Below, one piece after another: positions 15,826 to 24,056 of a DNA stretch of 46,325 nucleotides. Every line of letters starts with the position of its first letter. The first letter of the stretch is position 1. The notes below the pieces were generated by a model that saw only the letters and a list, made by a program, of their open reading frames with translations, did no database searches and had not been told where the DNA came from. The DNA is from Bacillus sp. RO2 (lineage in GTDB: Bacteria; Bacillota; Bacilli; Bacillales; Bacillaceae_I). The stretch lies in contig NZ_JAAXCU010000035.1 in the NCBI RefSeq assembly GCF_012911845.1, forward strand, positions 1 to 46,325, in the 5' to 3' direction. The position numbers and the translations under genes are program-made.

Positions 15826-16323
15826 TTATCTGTTATCGATTTTTTCTGGATATAGGTCGTGGTTCATTAGGCGGTATTGTGCCATTTCCTCATATTTTGT
15901 TCCCGGTTTTCCGTAGTTAGTGTACGGATCGATGGAGATGCCACCACGCGGAGTGAATTTGCCCCATACTTCTATATAGCGAGGGTCCATTAATTCAATC
16001 AGGTCGTTCATAATAATATTCATGCAATCCTCGTGGAAATCTCCATGGTTACGGAAACTGAATAGGTACAGCTTCAATGATTTGCTCTCCACCATCAACT
16101 CACCCGGGATATAACTGATATAAATGGTTGCAAAATCTGGCTGATTCGTTTTTGGACATAAGCTTGTGAATTCAGGGCAATTGAATTTCACAAAGTAATC
16201 TCTGTTAGGATGCTTGTTTTCAAAAGTCTCCAAGACGTCCGGGGAATAGTTGAACAAGTAATTTGTCCCTTGATTCCCTAGCAATGTTACACCTTCTAAT
16301 TCTGAATCTTTTCTTCCTGACAT
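15826..16323 (-). CDS. queF: NADPH-dependent 7-cyano-7-deazaguanine reductase
   Basis: A 165-aa unimodular QueF of Bacillus length. [16 protein letters not shown] carries the nucleophilic Cys (C56) that forms the thioimide with preQ0; a conserved Asp follows. The downstream QueF motif is [20 protein letters not shown]. It reduces preQ0 to preQ1 in the cytoplasm. It is the last gene of queC-queD-queE-queF, 18 bp behind queE. Confidence 0.95.
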   Translation of the reverse strand: MSGRKDSELEGVTLLGNQGTNYLFNYSPDVLETFENKHPNRDYFVKFNCPEFTSLCPKTNQPDFATIYISYIPGELMVESKSLKLYLFSFRNHGDFHEDCMNIIMNDLIELMDPRYIEVWGKFTPRGGISIDPYTNYGKPGTKYEEMAQYRLMNHDLYPEKIDNR

Positions 16324-16341
16324 TTACAATCTCTCCTTTAA

Positions 16342-17061
16342 TTAAACTCCTCGTTTGTTACCCCATACTAGTGTGTGCAGTTGTGGCAACACGCGGACGT
16401 TATTCATTTCATCATCTTTCATTACTTGATCGATTAACCACTCATATTTACCCAACAATTGGTTGACTAATTTTTCATCATCCTCTGTGGTGGTATCATC
16501 ATTTCCGACTTGCACATAAAAAGCTACATCCGGATACTCTTTGTGAACTTTCTTTGCATAAGTCAAATCGTCCTCATCAAATACCACTACTTTTAGAGAT
16601 ACACTACTTTTATTAACTTTTCCGAGCAGGTCACTCAGTATCGAAAAGTTTGTATCCATTCCGGAGCTTGGCGGTTTAGGAGAGATGGTTAAGTCATCTA
16701 TTTCCATTAGCCAATCCTGCCATTTGCTTCCTTGTGTTTCAAGTGCCACCTTAATCTCGTTTTGATGCAGGAGCTTTACAAGATCCCCTATATTTTTTAG
16801 AAGAGCTGGATTCCCTCCAGAAATAGTGACGTGATTAAAGGCTTTCCCACCAATCTCACACAATTGACTATAGATTTCTTCCGGAGACATCATCAAAATA
16901 TCGTCCTTAGCACTGCCATCCCATGTGAACGCAGAATCACACCAAGAGCAGCGGTAATCACACCCAGCAGTCCGAACGAACATCGTTTTCTGCCCGATGA
17001 CCATTCCTTCCCCTTGGATTGTAGGGCCGAATATTTCTAAAACTGGTATCAGGCTGCTCAT
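16342..17061 (-). CDS. queE: 7-carboxy-7-deazaguanine synthase, radical SAM
   Basis: A 239-aa protein. GCDYRCSWCD carries the Cx3Cx2C cluster ligands (about C34, C38, C41). The substrate-binding start EIFGPTIQGEG is diagnostic. TISGGNPAL is the GGE-like SAM motif. It converts 6-carboxytetrahydropterin to 7-carboxy-7-deazaguanine. ATG overlaps the queD stop by 4 bp. Confidence 0.95.
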   Translation of the reverse strand: MSSLIPVLEIFGPTIQGEGMVIGQKTMFVRTAGCDYRCSWCDSAFTWDGSAKDDILMMSPEEIYSQLCEIGGKAFNHVTISGGNPALLKNIGDLVKLLHQNEIKVALETQGSKWQDWLMEIDDLTISPKPPSSGMDTNFSILSDLLGKVNKSSVSLKVVVFDEDDLTYAKKVHKEYPDVAFYVQVGNDDTTTEDDEKLVNQLLGKYEWLIDQVMKDDEMNNVRVLPQLHTLVWGNKRGV

Positions 17062-17498
17062 TGTTTTTTCCCCTTCTTAGGTCGGTAAATACAATAACTT
17101 GTCGGTGTTTCCCGTACATATACTTGAAGACAGGTTGGTTTGGATGGCAAAGTCTTCAAATGATTTTCTATCGTTTCCCACATGACTCTTGCCACCACTT
17201 CCGTTGTTGGGAAAAAATTCGGGTCCTGGTCATTAAAGACATCTTTATGGTCATTAAGAACGGTATGATCAAATTTGTCGTGCAAAAGCTTTTTTAACAC
17301 TTGAAAATTAACAAGAAAACCAGCCTCATCGAGTTCATCTCCTGCAACTGTTACATTGACGAAGTAGGTATGCCCATGTACTTGTTTGCATTTCCCGGCA
17401 GCATCTGTTGGAACAAAATGTGCCGCTGCTATTTGCATATCCTTGTTTAATTCATAGCAATAATCATGTTGTACTTGTGGATAGATTTGTTGCATCAT
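17058..17498 (-). CDS. queD: 6-carboxy-5,6,7,8-tetrahydropterin synthase
   Basis: A 146-aa protein of the PTPS/QueD fold. Zinc histidines lie in AAAHFVP and HGHTYFVNV; the catalytic Cys is in [10 protein letters not shown], and the Asp-His pair is in KFDHTVLND. It converts dihydroneopterin triphosphate to carboxytetrahydropterin. Overlaps queC and queE by 4 bp each, so translation is coupled. Confidence 0.94.
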   Translation of the reverse strand: MMQQIYPQVQHDYCYELNKDMQIAAAHFVPTDAAGKCKQVHGHTYFVNVTVAGDELDEAGFLVNFQVLKKLLHDKFDHTVLNDHKDVFNDQDPNFFPTTEVVARVMWETIENHLKTLPSKPTCLQVYVRETPTSYCIYRPKKGKKQ

Positions 17499-18166
17499 GA
17501 GGACACAACTCCTTTATCTTTTTTAGCAAGATAGTCATCCAACCCACGTTTTCTTAGTTTACATGCAGGGCACTCTCCGCACCCTTCCGCAATAACTCCA
17601 TTATAGCAAGTCAAAGTCTTTGTCCTTACAAAGTCTAGGGATTCAAGATCATCTGCAAGTTTCCATGTTTCTTCTTTGTTTAGCCACATTAAAGGCGTGT
17701 GGATGACAAACGGATAATCCATTGAAAGATTTAATGTAACATTCATGGATTTAATAAAAACATCGCGACAGTCAGGGTAACCGCTGAAGTCTGTTTCACA
17801 TACTCCTGTTACTATATGTCTCGCACCTATCTGTTTAGCTGCAACCGCTGCAAAAGATAGGAATAAAAGGTTTCTTCCGTCTACAAAGGTACTTGGAAGT
17901 TCCCCTTCTTTTTCTTCAATTTCAATATCATTTCTTGTAAGAGCATTTGGTGTTAATTGTCCTAGAAGGGACATATCAAGAATTCGGTGTTTTACTCCAA
18001 GTTCTTTTGCAATATTTTTCGCACAATCAATTTCTAGTTCATGTCGTTGTCCGTAATGGAACGTGACTGCTTCCACTTCATCAAATTCTTTCATTGCCCA
18101 AATTAGGCAAGTAGTGCTGTCCTGCCCGCCACTGAACACGACCATCGCTTTTTCCTGTTGCTTCAT
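17495..18166 (-). CDS. queC: 7-cyano-7-deazaguanine synthase
   Basis: A 223-aa protein. The PP-loop is [12 protein letters not shown] near the N-terminus. The C-terminal zinc site is [19 protein letters not shown]. It makes preQ0 from 7-carboxy-7-deazaguanine, ammonia and ATP. First gene of the operon, behind the preQ1 riboswitch. AAAGGAGTGAAGAC precedes its ATG. End product feedback by preQ1 is expected from the leader. Confidence 0.95.
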   Translation of the reverse strand: MKQQEKAMVVFSGGQDSTTCLIWAMKEFDEVEAVTFHYGQRHELEIDCAKNIAKELGVKHRILDMSLLGQLTPNALTRNDIEIEEKEGELPSTFVDGRNLLFLSFAAVAAKQIGARHIVTGVCETDFSGYPDCRDVFIKSMNVTLNLSMDYPFVIHTPLMWLNKEETWKLADDLESLDFVRTKTLTCYNGVIAEGCGECPACKLRKRGLDDYLAKKDKGVVSS

Positions 18167-18207
18167 CGTGTCTTCACTCCTTTAATCTTCTCAATCTATA
18201 GTCATAG

Positions 18208-18241
18208 AAAAAACGCTAACCAAAAATAATGGAGGCTAGCG
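18208..18241 (-). terminator. Second terminator-like hairpin in the que leader
   Basis: Minus strand: CGCTAGCC pairs with GGTTAGCG (one G-U) across a 12-nt loop, followed by six T. It lies between the riboswitch terminator and queC. Confidence 0.6.
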
Positions 18242-18257
18242 CATAACATCGGAAAAA

Positions 18258-18289
18258 ATAAAAAAACTATATCCTAAGGAATATAGTTT
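18258..18289 (-). terminator. preQ1 riboswitch expression-platform terminator
   Basis: Minus strand: AAACTATAT with ATATAGTTT, then a T-run. Its loop side contains TCCTTAG, complementary to CTAAGGA at the 3' edge of the aptamer (18298-18304). An alternative antiterminator pairing is therefore visible. Confidence 0.8.
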
Positions 18290-18300
18290 GGTATCTGTCC

Positions 18301-18336
18301 TTAGTTTTTTATAGAGGGTATTTGCTAGAACCTCTC
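18301..18336 (-). ncRNA. preQ1-I riboswitch aptamer
   Basis: Minus strand reads AGAGGTTCTAGC, a loop, CCCTCTATAAAAAACTAA. This is the hallmark of class I: a short P1 (AGAGG/CCTCT) and an A-rich tail that forms the H-type pseudoknot with the loop. Binding of preQ1 should trap the tail, release the terminator and switch off queCDEF. Confidence 0.95.
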
Positions 18337-18381
18337 CTGACGCTAATATCGGCGTAAGACTTTATTCAATTTAACTTTGTT

Positions 18382-18387
18382 ACTATA
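18382..18387 (-). promoter_or_regulatory. Extended -10 of the que operon promoter
   Basis: TGTTATAGT on the minus strand is a TGn extended -10 about 45 bp upstream of the aptamer. No good -35 is seen, as is common with extended -10 promoters. Confidence 0.45.
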
Positions 18388-18470
18388 ACATATTAAGATA
18401 AAATATTCTACTTTTACTTATGTGAATGATTTGTATTTATTCCAGTTTATTAAATAAAAGGAGTGTTAGT

Positions 18471-19811
18471 ATGGCACGTTCTGTGAATATGTTGCGTTTA
18501 AGGACCAACTTTTGGTTCCTGCCCGTTTTTTATGGCGGGGTGGCACTTCTTTTAGCAATAGGAACCCTTCTATTAGATCATTATATTATGTCAGGGAAAG
18601 TCGAGAAACTAATTCCCTCCATCTTCTTATCAAATATTGATCTTGCACAAACAATATTAAGTTCGATTGCTTCTTCTCTCTTAACAATGACAACCATTAC
18701 TTTTTCGACCATCCTTGTTGTATTGACCACTTACCTTTCGCAGTTTTCTCCAAGAGCCCTGCAAAATTTCATAACGGACCATGCTACACAAAGAGTACTT
18801 GGTATTTTTACAGCAGGTTTTATCTATTCCATTATTCTGCTGTTATTTCTTAAAGAAACGAGAGAAGAACAGCTTTTTCTTGTCCCTTCCTTTGCGGTCG
18901 CTATAGCTATTCTTTGTCTAATAGTATTCGTTTTTTTCATTCAGCATGTTACAACATGGATTCAAGTAAGCAATTTATTACACAACATAACCGTAGAAAC
19001 TTTGGAATGTATGGAAGAGTTATTTAATGATAGTGACAACTCCACCCAAGATGCTCCTTGGGATGATTGGGAGAGTAAAGAAATAACCACAAAGGAACCC
19101 ATTACCATCATGTCGGACAAACCTGGCTATGTACAATATATTGATATAGACGCACTAGTAAAAATTGCATATGAAACGGATTGTATTGTTCGTGTGGAAA
19201 GACAACAAGGTGATTATATAAATGAGCATACGCCTATGCTTTCCATTTGGGGTTCAGGTGAAAAAATCCAAAAAGATGTCTTCCGATCTTTAATTACCGT
19301 TTCCATAGCAAGAGCTCCTCTTGAAGATGTAGAATTTGGAATAAGAAAGGTAACAGAAATTGGAGTCAGGGCACTTTCACCGGGGATAAATGATCCAAGC
19401 ACAGCAGTTCATTGTATTGAGCAATTAGGCACTCTTCTATCTAAACTTACTTCTATGAAAGGCATTAAACCTTATTTCAATGATGTTTATAGGAATTTGC
19501 GGGTAATTGTAAAAACACCCGATTTTTTTAGTTATCTTGATATCGCTTTTTCTCCCATTGTTCGCTATGGAAAAATGGACTTTGATGTTATGCATTCTGT
19601 TCTTGATGTTCTCAAATTGGTTTCCGATCACTCTCCCCCTTTTCGAAAAGAAGCTATTTGGAAGTATACAATACATACGATTGAATCAATAAAGAAAGAA
19701 AAGTATCTCGAACTGGAAAGAGAGAGATTAAATACAAATATTAAGGATTTATGTTATTCACTTGGATACGCTAAAGACATTGAAAGAATGAAGTTGAAAA
19801 ACAATCTTTAA
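18471..19811 (+). CDS. DUF2254 membrane protein
   Basis: A 446-aa protein. Four membrane helices lie in the first 160 residues (from WFLPVFYGGVALLLAIG, then LLTMTTITFSTILVVLTTYLSQFSPRAL spanning the diagnostic second pair). A large cytoplasmic domain follows, containing the conserved EFGIRKVTEIGVRALSPGIN and DPSTAVHCIEQL. Family function is unknown. ATG at 18471 follows AAAGGAG; a longer frame starting at 18426 lacks a ribosome site. Monocistronic, divergent from que. Confidence 0.85.
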   Translation: MARSVNMLRLRTNFWFLPVFYGGVALLLAIGTLLLDHYIMSGKVEKLIPSIFLSNIDLAQTILSSIASSLLTMTTITFSTILVVLTTYLSQFSPRALQNFITDHATQRVLGIFTAGFIYSIILLLFLKETREEQLFLVPSFAVAIAILCLIVFVFFIQHVTTWIQVSNLLHNITVETLECMEELFNDSDNSTQDAPWDDWESKEITTKEPITIMSDKPGYVQYIDIDALVKIAYETDCIVRVERQQGDYINEHTPMLSIWGSGEKIQKDVFRSLITVSIARAPLEDVEFGIRKVTEIGVRALSPGINDPSTAVHCIEQLGTLLSKLTSMKGIKPYFNDVYRNLRVIVKTPDFFSYLDIAFSPIVRYGKMDFDVMHSVLDVLKLVSDHSPPFRKEAIWKYTIHTIESIKKEKYLELERERLNTNIKDLCYSLGYAKDIERMKLKNNL

Positions 19812-19843
19812 AGGCCTTTCCTATTAATAGGAAAGGCCCTTTG
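19810..19843. terminator. Bidirectional terminator
   Basis: GGCCTTTCCTA pairs perfectly with TAGGAAAGGCC around TTAA, flanked by AAA and CTTT. It separates the DUF2254 gene from the convergent 152-aa gene. Confidence 0.75.
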
Positions 19844-20302
19844 TCATCTATTCAAAATACCCACACCCAGCACCATGTTGTTCCACAGAACATCCTCCAC
19901 TTTTTCCTGCTTTTCTTTTGGGCATTGAATCATGATCACCATATCAGCATCCGATCCACGTTTACTAAATGATTTCTCGCTTTTTTTAGTAAAATAATAA
20001 TCAATCAAAAAACCGAAGATACCTCCAAACACTAGCCCAAAAAGCCCCCAGAGAATTGGACCCAAGTAAAAGATGTATCCGTAAATGACTCCCAACAACA
20101 TAAAAATGATACCGAAAATAGCAGCTAAGTCGACTAGACTTCTCCCATCAGATCGATGCATAGAGTCAATCGCTTTTGTTTGGTATTTAATCTTATCCAG
20201 TGGTACTACTAAGATTTGCTCTTTCGTTAGGCCAAGCTCTTCTAATTCACGTAATGTAAGTTCCATTTCCATGTTGTATTTAAATGTGGCGAAAATGTAC
20301 AT
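19844..20302 (-). CDS. Hypothetical membrane protein, 152 aa
   Basis: Unknown family. An N-terminal soluble segment (about 1-55, with ELGLTKEQILVVPLDKI) precedes two hydrophobic helices (about 58-78 and 82-103). The second, Gly-rich helix is LFGLVFGGIFGFLIDYYF. A basic stretch and a soluble tail follow. Layout resembles small Bacillus stress-type membrane proteins with an N-terminal ferredoxin-like part (loose comparison only). It lies 17 bp behind the 254-aa gene and is likely co-transcribed. Confidence 0.6.
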   Translation of the reverse strand: MYIFATFKYNMEMELTLRELEELGLTKEQILVVPLDKIKYQTKAIDSMHRSDGRSLVDLAAIFGIIFMLLGVIYGYIFYLGPILWGLFGLVFGGIFGFLIDYYFTKKSEKSFSKRGSDADMVIMIQCPKEKQEKVEDVLWNNMVLGVGILNR

Positions 20303-20319
20303 TACTTTCCAGCTCTTTT

Positions 20320-21084
20320 CTATATCGGCATTTTAAACTGAATATCCTGGTATTTATCTTTCAATTCTCTAGATAAATACTTATCAATAAATTTATTGAG
20401 TTCCACTGCACTCACATAGGAATCATATACTGCAAAACAATAAATAGAAGGGACAAATAAGAGCCACTGAGGCACCAAAATATCCGTAGCCCCTTGGAAA
20501 TTGCCAACCAATGTCATGTGAATGGCTGGAAAGACATTTGCTTCATATGTAATAATTACCCACCAAGTTAAGAAGAAGATTACTGACAAGATTCTTGTTA
20601 CATAGAGATTACCTAACCCAGGAGTTAATAAAGACCAAATAATTGCAAGCAAAGGATTCTTTTTGTCAAGAACATTTATTTCTATATAAGATGTATTATT
20701 AATCAGTAGTGGAAACTCTTCATGGTAGGCTAATGTATAATGCTTATTCAATTCAATCGTGAGCCGGTAACTGTCCCATATTGAAAACACATACATGCAA
20801 ATATATAATATGATCCAATGTTGGTCCAATACCGCAATCGCCTCTTCAAATCGTCCTGTCATGGAAAAGAAAATAGCTTCGTTTAAATGTGAGAACGAAT
20901 TAATTACTACTTCCCATGTAATTAATATGAAAGCTGTCAGGTATTTCGATAACATAAAATGCCCAAACCCTGGAAATGCAGCCCCCCACCACGCAACAAC
21001 AAAAGGTTTGCGATAATGTATAAGACTTGTAGTATATGGGCTAAAGATGCCAACATATCTTTTTTTATCATGCTGAAAACCCAT
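20320..21084 (-). CDS. Membrane protein with internal duplication, 254 aa
   Basis: Unknown family. Two homologous units of about 78 residues follow each other. Unit 1 runs from PGFGHFMLSKYL through ILITWEV and FSIWDSYRLTIELNK; unit 2 from PGLGNLYVTRIL through FFLTWWV and FAVYDSYVSAVELNK. Each unit has two hydrophobic helices. PGFGHF/PGLGNL followed by the helix recalls TM2-type membrane modules. The loops between helices are also alike (MTGRFEEAIAVL and LVGNFQGATDIL). It is co-directional with the 152-aa gene. Confidence 0.7.
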   Translation of the reverse strand: MGFQHDKKRYVGIFSPYTTSLIHYRKPFVVAWWGAAFPGFGHFMLSKYLTAFILITWEVVINSFSHLNEAIFFSMTGRFEEAIAVLDQHWIILYICMYVFSIWDSYRLTIELNKHYTLAYHEEFPLLINNTSYIEINVLDKKNPLLAIIWSLLTPGLGNLYVTRILSVIFFLTWWVIITYEANVFPAIHMTLVGNFQGATDILVPQWLLFVPSIYCFAVYDSYVSAVELNKFIDKYLSRELKDKYQDIQFKMPI

Positions 21085-21159
21085 TCTCTAAGCCTCATTT
21101 CTGTAATATCTTCCAATAGTATGCATTTATCCTACCCTCAATATACACTGCTCGTTTAT

Positions 21160-21193
21160 AAAAACAGAGGTCATCCCCAAATTTGGAATGACC
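21160..21193 (-). terminator. Terminator of the 39-aa gene
   Basis: Minus strand: GGTCATTCC pairs with GGGATGACC (one mismatch), then TCTGTTTTT. It is 13 bp after the stop codon. Confidence 0.65.
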
Positions 21194-21205
21194 ATCGGTT
21201 GGGAT

Positions 21206-21325
21206 TTATTTATTTTTTCCAGCTTCATCTGCAAGCTGTTCAAAACTCTTTACTTTTCCATGTTCATTTTGCGACTGCTTTCTCACTTTTCTTTGTCTTT
21301 CCTGCTGGCTTTTGGATTGAGTCAT
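21206..21325 (-). CDS. Small basic hydrophilic protein, 39 aa
   Basis: Encodes MTQSKSQQERQRKVRKQS- and ends LADEAGKNK. No hydrophobic segment, very rich in Gln, Lys, Arg and Ser. ATG lies 9 nt after AAGGAG, and a terminator follows the stop, so all signals of a real gene are present. The composition recalls minor acid-soluble spore proteins, but I recognise no named family and make no functional claim. Confidence 0.6.
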   Translation of the reverse strand: MTQSKSQQERQRKVRKQSQNEHGKVKSFEQLADEAGKNK

Positions 21326-21431
21326 CTTTCCCATCTCCTTACATATATTAAGTATTTACCCCAATAGTATGTACGTTTCTTCAATCGAGCTTTCCTGTTA
21401 AAATAAGGGCAACCCCTACTAGGAGAAAATT

Positions 21432-22040
21432 ATGATGAAAAAGACTTTTATGATTTTGGTATTAGCAAACCTTTTACTTGCAAGTAGCTTTCTGCTAACT
21501 GATTATTTTTGGACGCTCTTTCCTGTTTCGTTATTCATCCTTATTGTTATTAGCATGAATGAAAAGAAAATTGAACGCCCTTTTGTGCGATTTTTCAACT
21601 TCCCTAAGATCTCCTATGGTATCTTATCAGGAACCATATTATACGCAATATTTTTAGTGACCTATTTAATACTAAAAGTACTTCCCTTTCCGCTGATAAT
21701 TTTTGTGGAAGAATTATATCTGATTGTAGGGCCAAATAGTTGGTGGCATTACTTCGCATTGATTCTTATCATTATTCCAGGAGAGGAAATTTTCTGGAGA
21801 TGGTATCTTCAATCCAAGCTAGTAGATCGATACGGTCAGTTATTGGGGGTTGTGGCAGGCGCATGTCTGTATGCCTTAGCTCACATTTGGACAGGTAATC
21901 CGATGTTGGTTGCCGCAGCAGCTACGGCAGGTGTTGTGTGGGGCACCTTGTATGTATGGAAAAACTCTCTTCCTCTTGTCATCCTCTCCCACCTTGTATT
22001 TGATATATGGCTACTCATCATTTTCCCTTTAAACTTCTGA
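21432..22040 (+). CDS. CPBP family intramembrane metalloprotease
   Basis: A 202-aa protein with about six helices. GEEIFWRWYLQSKL (E118, E119, R123) is motif 1, LAHIWTGN motif 2 and LSHLVFD motif 3 of the CAAX-protease and bacteriocin-processing family. These are membrane glutamyl-type proteases; the substrate is unknown, and bacteriocin immunity or prenyl-protein-like processing are the known roles in relatives. ATG follows TAGGAG; a second ATG one codon later fits equally. Confidence 0.85.
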   Translation: MMKKTFMILVLANLLLASSFLLTDYFWTLFPVSLFILIVISMNEKKIERPFVRFFNFPKISYGILSGTILYAIFLVTYLILKVLPFPLIIFVEELYLIVGPNSWWHYFALILIIIPGEEIFWRWYLQSKLVDRYGQLLGVVAGACLYALAHIWTGNPMLVAAAATAGVVWGTLYVWKNSLPLVILSHLVFDIWLLIIFPLNF

Positions 22041-22106
22041 TATCTCAATTGGAAGTTTTCAGGTAAAATATAAACTTATTGTGTATTTTTTAGGAGGAGA
22101 TGTTTC

Positions 22107-22508
22107 GTGGATGCTTTATACTTATTTGTTATAGCTGCCGTGATTGCAAGTTTTGGGATCTCAATTGTATTACGTTTTAATATGGAGAAACTTGTGTTAG
22201 AGCCAGAAACCTTTGCACAAATACAAACCAGGTTCTTTATTTATGTTGCTGTCATTGAAGCCCTGCCAATCATTCTAATTGTTTTCGGGTTTATGTCATT
22301 GATGGAATCAACGGTTAATGTATTCATCCCAATTACAATTGTCGCAGTGAGTGTGTTAGTGAACTTTATTCTTAACATTATTAAAAAGAATGAACTTGTA
22401 AGCGGTGCACCGGAACTGCAAGAAAAACTTATGACATTCTTCCTGATCGGCAACGTCCTAATGACCGCCATCCCACTAGTCGCAATCGTCGCTACATTTG
22501 TACGATAA
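22107..22508 (+). CDS. Double ATP-synthase-subunit-c-like membrane protein
   Basis: A 133-aa protein with four helices. The first hairpin ends in TRFFIYVAVIEALPIILIVF, which closely resembles the C-terminal helix of FoF1 subunit c, with the ion-binding carboxylate at E51. The second hairpin ends in LMTFFLIGNVLMTAIPLVA, similar but with no acidic residue. No ATP synthase genes are near. It starts at GTG (22107), 7 nt after AGGAGGAG. It could form a small ring or be a repurposed relative; function unknown. Confidence 0.65.
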   Translation: MDALYLFVIAAVIASFGISIVLRFNMEKLVLEPETFAQIQTRFFIYVAVIEALPIILIVFGFMSLMESTVNVFIPITIVAVSVLVNFILNIIKKNELVSGAPELQEKLMTFFLIGNVLMTAIPLVAIVATFVR

Positions 22509-22537
22509 AACACCATATTATATTGAACAAAACGAAT

Positions 22538-22893
22538 CAGGGAGTTAGAGAGATATACATTGAAGATTACTATCCACCCTGTTGACTGAAGTGCAAGGTG
22601 TGAGACTCCTGTGGGGGATAACGGTAGCTTGAGACCCCGCAGGCGAAGCCGAGGAGGCTTAAGCACCGTCCTCTGGATAAGCGAACACCTGGAACGAAAG
22701 GAAACAGGGAGTTAGAGAGATATCCGTTGGAGATTTCTATCCACCCTGTTGACTGAAGTGCAAGGTGTGAGACTCCTGTGGGGGGTAACGGTAGCTTGAG
22801 ACCCCGCAGGCGAAGCCGAGGAGGCTCAACCACCGTCCTCTGGATAAGCGAACACCTGGAACGAAAGGAAACAGGGAGTTAGAGAGATATCCA
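22538..22893. repeat. Tandem array of type-3 repeat, 167-bp unit
   Basis: CAGGGAGTTAGAGAGATAT starts at 22538, 22705 and 22872, so there are two complete 167-bp units and a third that is cut after about 20 bp. Each unit holds one element: CCCTGTTGACTGAAGTG at the left and its imperfect inverse (AACGAAAGGAAACAGGG) at the right. Between them is the shared core GAGACCCCGCAGGCGAAGCC. The units differ at only a few positions. Confidence 0.9.
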
Positions 22894-22923
22894 GTGAAAA
22901 AACATGTCCAACCTACATCCCAC

Positions 22924-23955
22924 TCACTTCCTCGCAACCAACAACACCAAAAACGCCATACTCACATACCCAAAAAACGGATACAAATGCTCAATCAAAC
23001 TACCATACCCAATCTGACTTATCATATAAATAATACTCACCAACACAATCGTCACCACATACCTAGACACCCTCAACATACTCTCCAACTGCCGCTGCAA
23101 CCCAAAAATATCACTCACAACAGACGTAAATATCTCCCCATAAATCACAAAAACATAAATACCAAAAAACGAAAGCATACTCAACTTCACCACTTCTGCC
23201 ATCGGTATTTCAAACGTATGGAAATCAGGAAGAGAAGCAATCGATATATGACAGGTTAATAAAATAAAACATAAAACCAATCCACCAATGAACCCGCCAC
23301 GCTTAATAATCCAATCATCCTTCGCTTCCGTTGCCAACGGGACAAGAACCGGCTGTGCCATGGCAAGATTGAATGACACATACATAAAAGGTGCCAACCA
23401 TCCCTTTAAACTATCCTGTACAGGCGTGAGACTTAAGAAAGATAGCCCATTATCAGCAATCGAATTTCCTGCAATAATAAAACTGAAAATAATCATGACC
23501 GGTACTACAATAACATTGACCCCAACCAACCCTTTTACACCAAAAAGGACAACACCTACAGAGAGCACAACTGTAATGAGCAAACCAAGCTGAAAGGACC
23601 AACCCAGTTGTTCCTCAAAAACTGCACCTGCTCCAGAAAGCATTACTGCCCCCACACAAATCAAAATGACTAACATAAAGAGATTCACTACCGTTCCGGC
23701 AGACATACCAAATAAATACTCGTTAAACTCTTTATAGGAATTTGCTTTGATTCTTTTGGAAATCAGCATCATTTTTGTTCCCAGCCAAATAAATAAAAAA
23801 CCGCTCATAAGTATTGTGATAAAACCCATCCATCCATATTGAGTAAAAAACTGAACAATCTCTTTTCCTGTTGCAAAACCTGCCCCTACAATGGTGCCTA
23901 CATACACCGCCCCTATCTGACAAGCACTAAGCCAGCTGCGTTTCACGATTGCCAC
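22924..23955 (-). CDS. ykvI: YkvI family membrane protein
   Basis: A 343-aa protein with about ten helices. It begins CQIGAVYVGTIVGAGFATGKEI, an unwound-helix motif (VGAGFATG) of LeuT-fold APC-type carriers, and contains FNLAMAQPVLVPLA. It matches the uncharacterised YkvI group. GTG start 8 nt after AGGGAG. The substrate is unknown. The last 80 or so codons use almost only G or T in third position, unlike the rest. Convergent with the subunit-c-like gene across the tandem repeat; no terminator is visible. Confidence 0.8.
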   Translation of the reverse strand: MAIVKRSWLSACQIGAVYVGTIVGAGFATGKEIVQFFTQYGWMGFITILMSGFLFIWLGTKMMLISKRIKANSYKEFNEYLFGMSAGTVVNLFMLVILICVGAVMLSGAGAVFEEQLGWSFQLGLLITVVLSVGVVLFGVKGLVGVNVIVVPVMIIFSFIIAGNSIADNGLSFLSLTPVQDSLKGWLAPFMYVSFNLAMAQPVLVPLATEAKDDWIIKRGGFIGGLVLCFILLTCHISIASLPDFHTFEIPMAEVVKLSMLSFFGIYVFVIYGEIFTSVVSDIFGLQRQLESMLRVSRYVVTIVLVSIIYMISQIGYGSLIEHLYPFFGYVSMAFLVLLVARK

Positions 23956-23984
23956 ACCCTCTTCTCCCTAAACATTCCACCAAA

Positions 23985-24022
23985 ATAAAACCAGCTTGTC
24001 ACATATATATGAGACAAGCCGG
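23985..24022 (-). terminator. Terminator of the met operon
   Basis: Minus strand: GCTTGTC pairs with GACAAGC, extended by GG/CC beyond one mismatch, followed by TTTTATTTT. Confidence 0.75.
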
Positions 24023-24056
24023 TAAGAAAGAAGAGAGATTTACATCAGCCTAAAGA

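Noticed and set aside
22538-22893. Possible CRISPR array
   Set aside because: The repeat unit is 167 bp with two near-identical copies and no unique spacers; no cas genes are present.
22241-22937. Overlapping minus-strand open frames of 66-141 codons (LRLRGLKLPLPPTGVSHL-type) in the tandem repeat
   Set aside because: They are translations of the repeat itself, repeat with the 167-bp unit, lack ribosome sites, and the first overlaps a well-supported gene on the other strand.
22894-23259. 121-codon plus-strand frame rich in His, Asn, Gln and Pro
   Set aside because: It is antisense to ykvI; its odd composition follows from the G/T-ending codons of ykvI.
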